DNA from: Rhopalosiphum padi
Lineage: Eukaryota; Arthropoda; Insecta; Hemiptera; Aphididae
Length of the DNA: 64,000 bases
NCBI RefSeq assembly: GCF_020882245.1
Contig: NC_083598.1
Span: 38,663,858 to 38,727,857 of the forward strand
Direction of reading: 5' to 3'
Shown here: positions 1 to 10,600 of the stretch, in pieces
Layout: every line of letters begins with the position of its first letter
Numbering within the stretch: the first letter of the stretch is position 1
Translations under genes and position numbers: made by a program
Notes under the pieces: model-generated
The model's input: only the letters and a program-made list of their open reading frames with translations
Told to the model about the DNA's origin: nothing
Database searches by the model: none

Positions 1-3
1 TGC

Positions 4-199
4 TGTCTCTTATCAAATTTAAAGGTAATATTATTTATTATTTTGACATGCTATTATTGATATTATCATTTTATGAGTAATGAACATTTTAGTTTTAATA
101 TTTTATACATAACTATAACTCATTTTAAAATAATTAAATCAATAATTGCAAATGTCATTTTCTAGATAACATTCTTACCTTTAAATTTGATAAGAGACA
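4..199. mobile_element. Foldback MITE with 25-bp perfect terminal inverted repeats
   Basis: The first 25 bases (TGTCTCTTATCAAATTTAAA then GGTAA) recur exactly as the reverse complement at the right end (175-199). Pairing continues imperfectly inward over most of the 196 bp, so a single strand would fold into one long hairpin. There is no ORF. This is the pattern of a non-autonomous DNA transposon (MITE). The target-site duplication cannot be read because the window starts only three bases to the left. A decayed relative lies at 5916-6080 and shares the block around CATTTTCTAGATAA and the motif ACCTTTAAAT. Confidence 0.8.
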
Positions 200-297
200 A
201 CACATGAGATGGCGTCCTCTTAAGACGTTGTATCACGTATTTTGTAGTATAAAAACATCCACACAAAAAAGTGTTCTCGTTAATTTGTTATTTTCAG

Positions 298-371
298 CAA
301 AATCATTAATAACAAAACTTGAAGTGAAAAATACTCGGAAACAACCTTATATTGATTTTTTAAAACAGTAA
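298..371 (+). CDS. Possible terminal coding exon, plus strand
   Basis: A good 3' splice site (TTTGTTATTTTCAG, ending at 297) is followed by an open frame. After two leftover bases, codons run from 300 to a TAA at 369-371 and give 23 residues containing ITKLEVKNTRKQPYIDFLKQ. The composition is mixed and protein-like, unlike the poly-I/N/Y translations typical of random AT-rich DNA. No family was recognised. If real, it is the 3' end of a plus-strand gene whose upstream exons lie left of the window, with the 4-199 MITE in the preceding intron. Short length and lack of homology keep confidence low. Confidence 0.3.
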
Positions 372-1175
372 TACGTAATATGAGATTATATTCGAAACAT
401 TATTTTCTTTTGATTTATAATGTGTTTTTACTCTAACACCACTATGAATACATAATTGTAATTTTTCATAAGATTGTTTATACAACTTTTAAGTCTAATA
501 TATTAATTTATATAGCTGCTTCTAGTAAAAAGACTCGTTATTAGTTTCGTGTATAATCATTTGAATAGGTAGGGGCGTATTTATGGAATCAAAATTAAAT
601 TATACAATATTGAGTAATAATGATAGTATTCAGGAACAGTGCTTGTGACTTCTAGTATTTGCATATTTCAACATTTTGATTATACTTAGCTATTTTTGTT
701 ATAAGCACTATTTTACCTATGTACTGTATCTTGGAAGTAAGGGTATAAAGATTTTTTTTTTGTCAGTGTTTTTCAATTTCATCAATTTATATTTATAGAA
801 TAATTAAATGCTGTTAAGATATTTGGGTGTTAGGTAAGGAGTCCATTTTGTGGTATTCAAGCTAATTACTCAATTATTTCTATTTATATTGTCAATTGTT
901 ATTACATAATATGACATTTGTACCATCATAAATATAGTAACAAATGTTTAAAATGCATAAATTAAGTATAACTGATTTGTTTTAATTTGTATTTATATCA
1001 TAATTCAAAGTTAAACATATAATTGTAACTAAAATACAATAAGCCTATGAAAAAATTTGAGATGCTTAAAACCTGTAAGAAATTGTATATATAAAAATAA
1101 TAAAAGCTAATAAAATTTAATTTAATTTAATAAAAAAAAAAATTAATATGAATATAATGAAATAAAATGAAGTCG
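372..1175. other. AT-rich spacer without recognisable genes
   Basis: Only short AT-rich translations were found on either strand. The part nearest 1175 is presumably the 3' UTR of the minus-strand zinc-finger gene. I did not find a clear AATAAA on that strand immediately below its stop codon. Confidence 0.5.
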
Positions 1176-1434
1176 TCAAATCAATGCTACTGCATGGATT
1201 TTCTTCCTCAGTTCGTAATTGTCATCGTTATCCTCATCATTTTTATTTTCTGTGTTTAAAAGATCAACTCCATCAATTTCATCAACATCATCCATTGCTT
1301 CAACTTTATCATTAGATTGTTCAGAGACTATACTACTCGATGACTTTTCATGCACTTTTAGATGCTTCTTTAGTGTAAAACGCGTTGTAAATATTTTGTT
1401 ACAAGTCTCACAAATATAATGTGTACATTCATTT
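1176..1434 (-). other. Zinc-finger gene last coding exon
   Basis: It begins after a good acceptor (TTTATTTTTTGTTCAG), supplies the third base of the split lysine codon, encodes the C2H2 finger and the acidic tail, and stops with TGA at 1178-1176. Confidence 0.55.
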
Positions 1435-1764
1435 CTGAACAAAAAATAAATAAATAAACTAGCATCATGTTTAATAATTAATAAAAAAATAAGATTATAT
1501 GAACTATTACTTTTTAGTAGGTGGATTAGCTTCATCTTTTCTTGACAATGTATTGCAAATAGTCAAATCTTCATAGTCAATATCTTCACCCAACAAACTT
1601 TTTAAGCACATTTTGTAAACCCACATACTTTTGAATTCAAACTGCTCATTACCGAATCTCACCATAGTATGAGGGCAAAATAGTTTCTCTTTTGAATTGA
1701 CAATCAGATCTCTTATCTTTCTTTGTTTATGCGATTTACAGTTCATAAATGGATTTTTTGACAT
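1176..1764 (-). CDS. Small C2H2 zinc-finger protein, two coding exons
   Basis: The model is exon 1511-1764 joined to exon 1176-1434 on the minus strand, 170 residues. The first exon ends AAAAA|GTAATA and the second begins after TTTTTTGTTCAG. The split codon (AA + A) stays in frame, which supports the model. The start ATG at 1764-1762 follows an in-frame stop if the leader exon ending at 3602 is spliced to 1782. Residues 1-85 are basic at the front, with CPHTMVRFGNEQFEFKSMWV in the middle, and were not matched to a family. Residues 93-113 form one canonical C2H2 finger: C-X2-C-X12-H-X3-H, YICETCNKIF then LKKHLKVH. Residues from about 125 onward are acidic (MDDVDEIDG, NDEDNDDN). A single finger suggests a nucleic-acid or protein adaptor rather than a sequence-specific multi-finger factor. 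It could also be a remnant of a larger zinc-finger gene or domesticated from a transposon. Confidence 0.55.
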
Positions 1765-1782
1765 CTTTATAGCGTAGAAATT
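1511..1782 (-). other. Zinc-finger gene exon 2 (leader end plus first coding part)
   Basis: The acceptor AACTTTTGTCAACAG is followed by 18 non-coding bases and then the start ATG at 1764. The donor is AAAAA|GTAATA at 1511/1510. The coding part is 254 nt, 84 codons plus two bases, so the intron is in phase 2. Confidence 0.5.
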
Positions 1783-3601
1783 CTGTTGACAAAAGTTAAA
1801 ACTTTATAAGTATATTAAGAATAATATAACGGCTCATCATCTACTGTACAATAGATATATTATATTTGAATATGACAATAATCATTATCAGGGCTCATGA
1901 GTTCATGCACTCAAAAATGCATAAATTAGCATGCACTCATGCTCTAAACATTATCAAAATGTGCACAATGTAAAAATTTTTGACAAATTTTGAAATAATA
2001 AGATAAAACATCAATTCATTTTAAAAGTATCTCATTTTGGTTGTTTATAATGTAATCAGTTTTTGTCAAGTGTCAACACAAACTAAATGTTATTTGAAAC
2101 ACGCATTGTTGTTTGTTAAGACCTTTTACCAAACGAACGAAAGTGGTGTGGAGACAATGTGATAACTTTGTATTTTATGTGGTTGAGACGTTACTCCTAA
2201 TGTGTCATAGATTTATCGGCTTATAAATATTCAAAAAAGCTGGTTCAACTGTTTATCTCCAAAGTTCCAGTTAGGCGGCTCCATAAAACTCACCAAAGAG
2301 AACGGATAGGCAGTTATTATTAATTTTCTCGATCGCACTTTTGCATTTCAACAAGCTAGTGGAAGACAATCGCATAATATAATTGTTCATACATTCACCG
2401 GATGTTATACTGAAACTGTATATATCCTACTTTTTTTTGACATTTTTGGAAAAAAAATAATATTTTTTAGCTAATTTAAAAAAAAAGCGTTATTTATGGG
2501 ACATTCTGTATATAGTTTGTTTTCTTAATTCCTGTAAATCTGGGCCCAATTAGTAGCTTATAAATATCTAGCAGTGAGCCAAATATATAACATTAATGTC
2601 TCCCTGAATGTTATACATATTCAGTGCATGATGGGATGAGTATCAAATGTGGACTAATATGTAATCTTATTCAAAAAATGTCGAGTTAAAATACCATAAT
2701 GGTATTGTTATTATATTAGTTATAAAAATAATCTGTCATAGAGGGTGTTTAGTCATATTTTTAGGTTGAAAGTTGAAGTATAAATCAGTCAACAAGATAT
2801 TTAATACATATAATATACAAATATACCATATTATAATATAATACTTCTTCGTCTTAAAGTAAACTTATAACTAATGTTTAGTTGATTTAGAATTACACTT
2901 GTTTAATAGGAATAGAAAAAAATAGAATTGCACACAGTTTTTTCTAGTCAGAAATTTTTTAAACTGACTTATTTCATAAAATTTCATTTGAATATTATCA
3001 TAATCATAATTCTCAAGGCAATAAAAAATATATTCAACAATCATGCGTTATGGATCCGTATAAAATCCAGTGATATAAGTGCATAAATCAAACAATCAGC
3101 TATTAAGGATCACATATACCATGGTAGCCATGGCAGTAGCAGTAAAATGCAAACCGGATTCAATTAACTTATTTACTGGTTTAGCATTAGTGTCCCAATA
3201 TAATACTATATATAGAGCATACTAGTATACTACAGATAATAGAATTATACAGCCATCATTGTTTTGTATGAGAACGTTTAGTTTTCAAACAAAATTAAAT
3301 AAGTATATTAGCTATAAAAAGATTAATGAAGTCTGTATAGGTAAATCAATTAATACATACAATATGACAATATAAATATTGTTGTCAAAACAAGTGTATA
3401 CATTATTACAAATACCACAAATTACTTACATTTTATTTGTCAGTTTTGTTACTGAAAAAAAATGAAAAATGATGATACATCATAAAGGCGTGTATTTTTA
3501 CAATTAATGCGCGTTTAGACAAAGGTTAATCGATAAATATATAATAAAAAAAAATAACCAAATCAGAGACTATATATTACTATTTTATTTTAAATACTTA
3601 C
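1783..3601 (-). other. Predicted first intron of the zinc-finger gene
   Basis: This is the spacer between the leader-exon donor and the acceptor at 1783-1785. It holds no ORF of note. At about 2210-2530 lies a moderately complex block ending in GGGACATTCTGTATA, a motif resembling the ends of insect DNA transposons, so it probably contains a decayed element. A partly palindromic patch (GAGTTCATGCACTC / GAGTGCATGC) lies near 1898-1945. Confidence 0.3.
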
Positions 3602-3810
3602 AGCCTACGCCCTACAGGTGCTTTGTATTTTGTTATTTCTTAACCGGACGAAAATGTAAAAATTCACTAATGCAGATCAAAGGTAACAACTTCCAACATT
3701 GAGAATTTGAGATTGAGAACTAAACAATAAAAATAAAATATAGTAAACACTACGCGTCCAGTCAGGCTGCTACCCGGATTCCGCAAGGGTGGCAACTTAA
3801 CCAAACAACT
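3602..3810 (-). promoter_or_regulatory. Probable 5' leader exon and promoter of the zinc-finger gene
   Basis: On the minus strand GGGCGTAGGCT is followed by GTAAGTATTT, a near-consensus donor (boundary 3602/3601). The 200 bp upstream are clearly richer in G+C than the surroundings, with a CpG-containing core at about 3750-3830. Splicing to the acceptor at 1783 puts a TAG in frame just before the ATG at 1764, so this exon would be non-coding. It contains an upstream ORF of 10 codons (ATG TTG GAA ... CAT TAG). The right edge is approximate because no start-site motif is clear. Confidence 0.35.
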
Positions 3811-3842
3811 TCGGCGCGGGCAGCGGGCTATGAATTAATCAT

Positions 3843-3868
3843 AGACATATTAATAAAGTAATATGTCT
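3843..3868. repeat. Perfect 10-bp inverted repeat, 6-base loop
   Basis: AGACATATTA and TAATATGTCT are exact reverse complements separated by six bases. It lies just upstream of the probable zinc-finger leader exon. It could be a protein-binding palindrome or chance in AT-rich DNA. Confidence 0.5.
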
Positions 3869-4181
3869 GGAATTAATACAAAGCGCAAATAACGAGTTAT
3901 GTCCCAATTATTTATAAAGTTTACACTAGTTAGATCACAAGAATAAAATATGTTGTTTGGTTAATTGAAATAAACATTTTTTTATAAATTTAAATCGAGA
4001 AATTTGGCCATTTCAATTTTGTATAAATACCCACATACCTATATTTTATAAGATATTTACTGAATAAAATTGTTCGATTTTGTTCATTATTATTATCGCG
4101 TGGAGTTAAAGTATACATGGAACTACGACGATTGTCATTGTACCATGTATATTTGTACTCATCTATCTAACTATCTTGATT

Positions 4182-4772
4182 GGTAATCGGTCAAAAAGTC
4201 CGTTTTAAAAAAAGTTAAACAAAAAGTCCGGATTCAGTTTTTATAGTCGGACAAAAAGTCCAAAAATACAAAATATTTTATAAAATTAATATTTATTTTA
4301 AAAATTAAAAAATGTTTATAGACATTATATTATTATATTTATTTCTATTTTCTTAATTTCATTTATAATTATATATGTAATTTATTAGTTTATTACAACA
4401 TAATATTAAAACAACAATATCAAAATTTATTTTTAACTAAATACATTTTAATAAACAATGAATTTTATTTTATTTATAAACACGTCAATCTAAACAAAAC
4501 AAATAAAAAATAGTATATCATAATTATAATAAAAAAATATAAATTTGTCATTATTATAGGTACCAAACTAATACTACCATAGTGGATTTCCGTTATATTT
4601 TTGTTAGTTATACGAAAATATAATATGTGTTCAGTATTTTTAAATTTTTAAAATAAATATTAATGAGGTATATTAAAATATTTTGTATTTTCGGACTTTT
4701 TGTCCGATTATAAAAAATGAATCCGGACTTTTTGTTCACCTTTTTTTAAAGCGGACTTTTCGTCCGTGATTC
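4182..4772. mobile_element. Foldback (Mutator-like or hAT-like) MITE with 9-bp target duplication
   Basis: Roughly 130-bp arms at both ends are inverted copies of each other. Each arm carries the block CGGACAAAAAGTCC and related GGACTTTTTGTCC palindromes, then a stretch giving AAAATACAAAATATTTT. The centre is AT-rich with no ORF. The element is flanked by identical ATCTTGATT at 4173-4181 and 4773-4781. A 9-bp duplication with long inverted repeats fits Mutator-like elements; if the duplication is read as 8 bp, hAT is possible. Confidence 0.8.
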
Positions 4773-5376
4773 ATCTTGATTATAATCATCTACTATATTA
4801 CCATATTAGGCATATCGTATATATACGTATATATCGTATATATACTCGGATATTCCAAAATTGTTTTATTTAAATGTTTGCTTTATATGTAAGATGATTA
4901 AAACTATTTAAAACTTAATGTAGTTATTTTTATTTTAAATTTATATTTATTAGACGAAACAACGTTGATTTTTTTTTTTTTAGATTAGATTACAATTTTT
5001 ACTATGATAATATCACAATATCACTTATAGATCTTTTTTTGTGTAAAATATTTTGATACAGAACATACTTTTTTTTTTATAAAAAGACAAATTAACGATT
5101 TGAATTTATAAAAATTGTTGGACATAATTCGTGTACCCAGAAAAATATTGCGGGACACAATTCAGTATTTGAGACACAACTCATTTGTAGCCACATAAAG
5201 ACAAGTGCATCGTCATTTTTTAACTGTCGCACGAGTCCGACACAAAGAAATGCTATAACATTTTAATAAAGACTGTAAGTCATGGTATAACGAAAAACGA
5301 ATACTATGGTGGCCATCGAAAATAAATTATAACGCCCTAGACTTAGTGGGACATTCCTAATTTTTAATATACTTGT

Positions 5377-5411
5377 CTCGCATCCTGCTTCAATTCTTAG
5401 TGGGATGCGAG
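5377..5411. repeat. Hairpin with 9-bp GC-rich stem
   Basis: CTCGCATCC at 5377-5385 is complementary to GGATGCGAG at 5403-5411, with a 17-base loop. It stands out because the surroundings are AT-rich. The wider segment (about 5130-5430) repeats words such as GGGACA and GAGACACAA and may be an old transposon. Confidence 0.4.
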
Positions 5412-5915
5412 TCACGATTTTTAGTTCTTATAATTACTTTTTAAAGAGTATAGATAATAGGAAATACACTCAAAATTCAAATACCTATGTTCGGCTCTCT
5501 TTAATTAAATCTTATCGTATAGATTAATATTTTATAGGAAATACCTACCCAAATAAATATATAATATATATATATTTCATTTTTAGTTTCCTGAATCCAC
5601 AAAAAAGCTAGGCGTCAATACCCCAATATTTTTACAACACTACATTTAAAAAATTTGTCCCGAGAGTTAAAAAAAAAAATCTCAACCCTACTTCTAGCGT
5701 ATGCTAGCTAAAGCTAATGTTACTAAACGTTTCTTCGCCCCTTTTGTCTTTGAATAATATGTAAAATATGTTGTATATTATGAACACAGATATATAACAA
5801 TTTATTGCCTTATTGGTTTGTGAATTTGTGATACTACTATAAGTACTATATTATAAACCATGAATTAAGATAAATTATAATTCATAATAATATGACATAA
5901 AGATATAATTGTGCT

Positions 5916-6080
5916 AGAATATTATCTCTAAAATTACATATGCCTTTATTGATATTATAATTTTAAAGTTGTAATATTTTACATAGCTACAATAAGTAAT
6001 AACTAACTTTAAAATGATAATATCAATAGATGCATATGTCATTTTCTAGATAATATTCTTACCTTTAAATCTGATAATAG
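5916..6080. mobile_element. Decayed second copy of the 4-199 MITE family
   Basis: The arms at 5916-5970 and 6005-6059 are near-perfect inverted repeats about 55 bp long (AGAATATTATCT... / ...AGATAATATTCT). The right side continues ATTCTTACCTTTAAATCTGA, matching the right end of the element at 4-199. The outer left terminus is lost or too diverged to see. Confidence 0.7.
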
Positions 6081-7328
6081 GTAAATTTACTATAAACTCT
6101 AATATTAACATACTATGAGGGTTTTTCCACATACAATATGATTTTGAAATTTTACTAGTTTAATATTTTAAAATATGAAAATATTTTTTAAATACTTAAT
6201 AATTCTAGAATTAAAATTTACCAAATTAATGTATTCAAGGAAAAATTAAGGTGGCATCTTGTTGAATCATCCTGTATACAAACATTATATCAGTTTTTCA
6301 GTAATTTTTGCAGGCATACACTTTGTGAACTGTAATATTTTAGTAGTAATAATAATGTTGAAAAAAATCAATAAATTTAAACCTTATGACAAAATACAAT
6401 TTTATATTACAATTAACATATAATATTTTACCATGATGTGTACTTTTTCAACCACTATTATAAAATAAATTTCAAATTTGGACTAAATTTCTACCCAAGT
6501 GTCATTACAATATAAACATAAATAGTAGTGGAAAAATAATTTATGTGTGTAAATTTATGCAAAACTTTTGAGTAGAATATTTGTCTCTGTTAACAATTTT
6601 AATGTAATCAAAATGAAGCAATATTATTAATTTTTAACCTCAGCTCAAACATTAATGAAAGTTCAATGGTTTGATTAAACACAATCTGTTAACAACACAA
6701 AATGCATCATATTGTGGTGCCTAGTATACCTTTTGATTGTCCTAAGATATCTAAATTGATTGTAAGCGCCAGTCTCTTGGGTCAAAAACCAAAATTTTCT
6801 GATAAGGGTTTAAAGTTATAATTGATTTTGATCACTTACAAAGACCACTATATAGCTATTTTAACACATTATTACTACATACAAATATTATAGGCAAATA
6901 AAAAGAATAGTATAGTAAATAATTAAATAATTAATAAAGTTTATGATCTATACAACATTTTAAATTAAGTTAGATAATATAATAGATGTGTGTAATATTC
7001 CAAAAAATAAAATAGTGATTCAATTGATTTGTAGTATGAAAAGATAAAATTATTATATTTGCAAATATTTATTTAAAATTAATGCTGTAGATAATTTAAA
7101 GAATAAAAATAGTATTAATTTCAAAATGATATGATATTTTCACTTAAAAAAAAAAACAATTGTATGTACATATAAATAAATGTATATTATGTAAATACAA
7201 AAAAAAAGTTAAAAATAAAAATGCGAAATATTTATACAATGTTAATACTGGACAATTATTATAAATGAATCGAGAATTTAGGTACATAAACCTGTTGTAG
7301 TATGGATATAAGGGCAAATTATTAATAA

Positions 7329-7334
7329 TTTATT
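7329..7334 (-). terminator. Candidate poly(A) signal of the kinase gene
   Basis: AATAAA on the minus strand (TTTATT on plus) lies about 275 bases past the kinase stop codon. In DNA this AT-rich the hexamer is common, so assignment rests only on position and orientation. Confidence 0.3.
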
Positions 7335-7608
7335 TTTTTCTCACGCATATTTAATGAGTACTCCGATTACAAATGCTCAGGCAAAATCAGTCGCGTCAGT
7401 CAACACTGACTGAATTAGTATTAAAAAAACAATATAATATACCACTTAAAATTAATTTTAAGAACGAAAAAAAAAATAGTTATCGTGTAAAAATGTTAAC
7501 ACGTGATAGTAACGAGGATGTGAACCACGTTTATCTCTCGGTGTACTATAGGCGAAAATATTATTGACTAGATAAATTCCACGAGAAAGTTGAACGACGA
7601 CAAAGTTT

Positions 7609-7683
7609 TCAAGTTTCCACTTTAATAGAGCTCGATGGCGCTACAGAATCTTTTGAGACAGGAGTGTGTAAATTCTCAGTTGA
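7609..7683 (-). other. IP3K: IP3K last coding exon
   Basis: The acceptor TTTTTTATTATTTTCAG is followed by TCA ACT GAG ... GTG GAA ACT TGA: 24 codons and a stop at 7611-7609, in phase with exon 6. The Ser/Pro/Val-rich tail (SKDSVAPSSSIKVET) has no clear family counterpart, so this exon rests on splice signals and phase. Confidence 0.75.
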
Positions 7684-10600
7684 CTGAAAATAATAAAAAA
7701 AGACTGACGGTTAAAGCAATGTGTACCACTACAATATATTAAAGATTTTTGAACGCAATTAACTTACCTCTATGAGATGGTCGAGACCAAACAAGAAGCC
7801 CTCCTCGTGGTTGCCCGGCACCCATGGTCGTCTGTGGGTAAGTACTGTATGTTCGGGTACTTGTCTTGTCTTAGCAAAGTCAATCAGCCAAGCGCCGATC
7901 TTAGTATCGTCGTATATGATCAAAATACTGCTACCCACAATCTTTGGTAGGAACACATCAATTTAGTATAGGTAATCGATCGAAAAAATGAACAAGTCTT
8001 CGAAACGTGTCTCGGGCCAACTTACCTCGTGAGTTTTAAAGTAATGAGAACGATCCAATTTTGACCGTATTTCATTCAGTCTGACAACCAGCCTCTGTTT
8101 GATGTCATGGCGGTCGCCCAGGAACAAAGCAAGAGTGTTATTCACTTCTTCGTCGCTTTTCACAGTCTTCAAATCCGTAACGGGCGGAGAGCCTCGAAAC
8201 TGTAATGTTTTTACACAACGGTTATTATTTGATATTATGTTAGAAATAGAAAAAAAATCCTTAAATGTAGGTAAATTACCTTCATAGCTTCAATTCTAAA
8301 ACCGTGACTGCACGTCGAACTCTGTTCTTCTCTGAACTGCATATACCGCAGTTTTGTGACCGCTTGCAACTTGCGTTCTTCGGCATTTGGCGCTTCGGGA
8401 TCGACGGCAATCATCTAGATAAAAAAAAACAAAAACCCCGTTATTATAGCATTTTTTTTTTGCATTATCAACGTTTAGTAGGCACATATATCGCAATATA
8501 CGCGCAACGCTAAAAATATTGTATTAATCATACGCTCACCTTGAGGTACAGGTCCTGTCGCGCCGAAGAGTTTTTCACCTCTGACTCCAGGAACGTGCGC
8601 GTGCCCATTTTGATGTCCATGACGTTTGGGTCTCGGAAGCCGTACAGCAAGTCTTGCAGCTCGATGAAAGTCTGTCCGTTGTACTCGACTTCCCTGTAAT
8701 ACTTGGGCACGATGTCTTGAAGACTAGGCTCGTTGGAAAGCGCCTCATACACGTCCCTCTCGGTGCCGCCGCTGCACTTCTTCCATATCGTACCCAGGCC
8801 GGCGGGTGCAAAACAGTCCGGATGTCCGGAAAGCTGGAACCACGACTGCTGTTGTGAGGCCGACCTACAAGTGGTCGACTGTACATTGGATGTCGCCGTT
8901 TCTTGAGACTTGACTGCGTTTCGCACTTCAGAATCCGTCGCGGTACCGGCTGTGTTCGTGCTGTTGTTGCGCAACAAAACATCGCTGGCGGGTGCACTCA
9001 ACTCTAGAGCGTTCTAAAAAATAAAATAAAAGCCACATTATATTTTATCATCCTGCTGATATTTTGAGAATTTAAAATTTTAAACGGGTTTTTTCACGAC
9101 CATCAATGAAGAGATAATCGATATTACATGACATATGCATATACATACCAACGCCAAGAATTTTAACAGTGAGTTTTCTTTCTTGTGGTTCTTTTTGGCC
9201 GATGAAGTCACAGTATTGCACTGCGAGTTCTTCCATTCGTTTTCGGTTTGCTAAAAAATAAAAATTCCAAATATTATTATACTATTACAATTATTGCAAT
9301 ATTGAAGGCCTAAAGGACAAACTATTTAGTGGCACAATAAAATAAATAAATTATTATTTATTATACAATATACCTAACACGATTGAACACTAACGAATAG
9401 AGAATAAAATAAACTATAAACACCGATACGGCTGGCACTATATCGATTCTAGACACTGTCAATTTCCGCTTTTTCTCAACCAAAATATACATAAATATGC
9501 ACAAAGCAATACATAGGTATATAATAATATAATGTCGCCTCCATACTAATGAACACACATTGCGAAGCCCTTGGAATTCTAAAAACAAAATGCATATACG
9601 TTTTGCCGACAAGATTCATACGGTCAAGGTAAACCTGATATTATTTATATGTATATTAAATACTTAGAAGTGAATTGGATTCACTTTATATAATTAATAT
9701 TATATATTTATCGTTACTTTTTATATTTTTTTATAATTTTGTGCGTCATTAAATCTACCTGAATTATGTGCAAATTGCAAATACATACCTACGCGCGGAC
9801 TTAAATAATAATACTACGATCAACACGAAATTTTTATTTTCGTTGCCCACATTTGACACGTAAAACTGACGAGTTTTCAACGAGGTGGTCGTCAGTCACG
9901 CGGTGACTTGGTGTTTAATGGGCACATTCGTGTTATTGTTATTGTTACTGTTCTCAAGACCCCTAGGAATGCTCGACGAAAATGATGCTATGCCAAGAAT
10001 AATAATTATACTTTTTAAAATCTATTTTTAAACTTATTTACAATCGCAATTCAACCGAATGGGTACTTCGTAGTTCGTACTCGTGATTTTCATCAAAGAA
10101 CGTGATCGAATTACGAATAGTCATAGAAAGGTGTTATATCTGTTGAATTTAGAGATTCGGTAGTGTGAATAGTATTAAATATTAGTATTATAATGGTCGA
10201 TATTATTTTCTGTCTTGAACCGTAAAATGAAATTGCGTTTAAAACTATTTAAAACTAACTTAAATAAGACATTATTTATTACTTAATGACTTTTGTAAAT
10301 CTACATTAGAGAACAATTATTGTCGTGACAGCTAATATTGTTTAATAACTCCGGGTGCGATTACATTTATTTTTCAACTAATACCTAACCACGACTATTA
10401 CGATTTAAACAATTTAGTGACCAGAGTTTATAATATGGTGATGGTCTGTAGCTTTGTACGTAGACACGTAGTATACCTGCTAGTTGCCACTACTACAAAT
10501 AAATAGAAGTAATCATAACGCAAAATGTTTATTTTACTTATGACAAATAAATGATTAAACTATGGTGTTTTGTAAAAACTGAAGTGTGCAACGTGTATGG

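Larger units (their letters stand above)
3869..7608. other. Intergenic region between the zinc-finger and kinase genes
   Basis: No supported gene. It contains the foldback element at 4182-4772, a decayed MITE at 5916-6080, a 9-bp-stem hairpin at 5377-5411 (CTCGCATCC / GGATGCGAG), and a possible transposon end at about 6260-6280 (ATCCTGTATA). The last 280 bp before 7609 are the probable 3' UTR of the kinase gene. Confidence 0.5.

Noticed and set aside
8575..8997. 140-codon frame overlapping IP3K exon 3
   Set aside because: A shadow of the real kinase frame, which carries the conserved motifs.
9361..9612. 83-codon hydrophobic minus-strand frame next to IP3K exon 2
   Set aside because: It lies in intron 1, has no ATG at its start, and is I/Y/V/F-rich. 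A TTTTGTTTTTAG acceptor inside it has no matching donor in phase.
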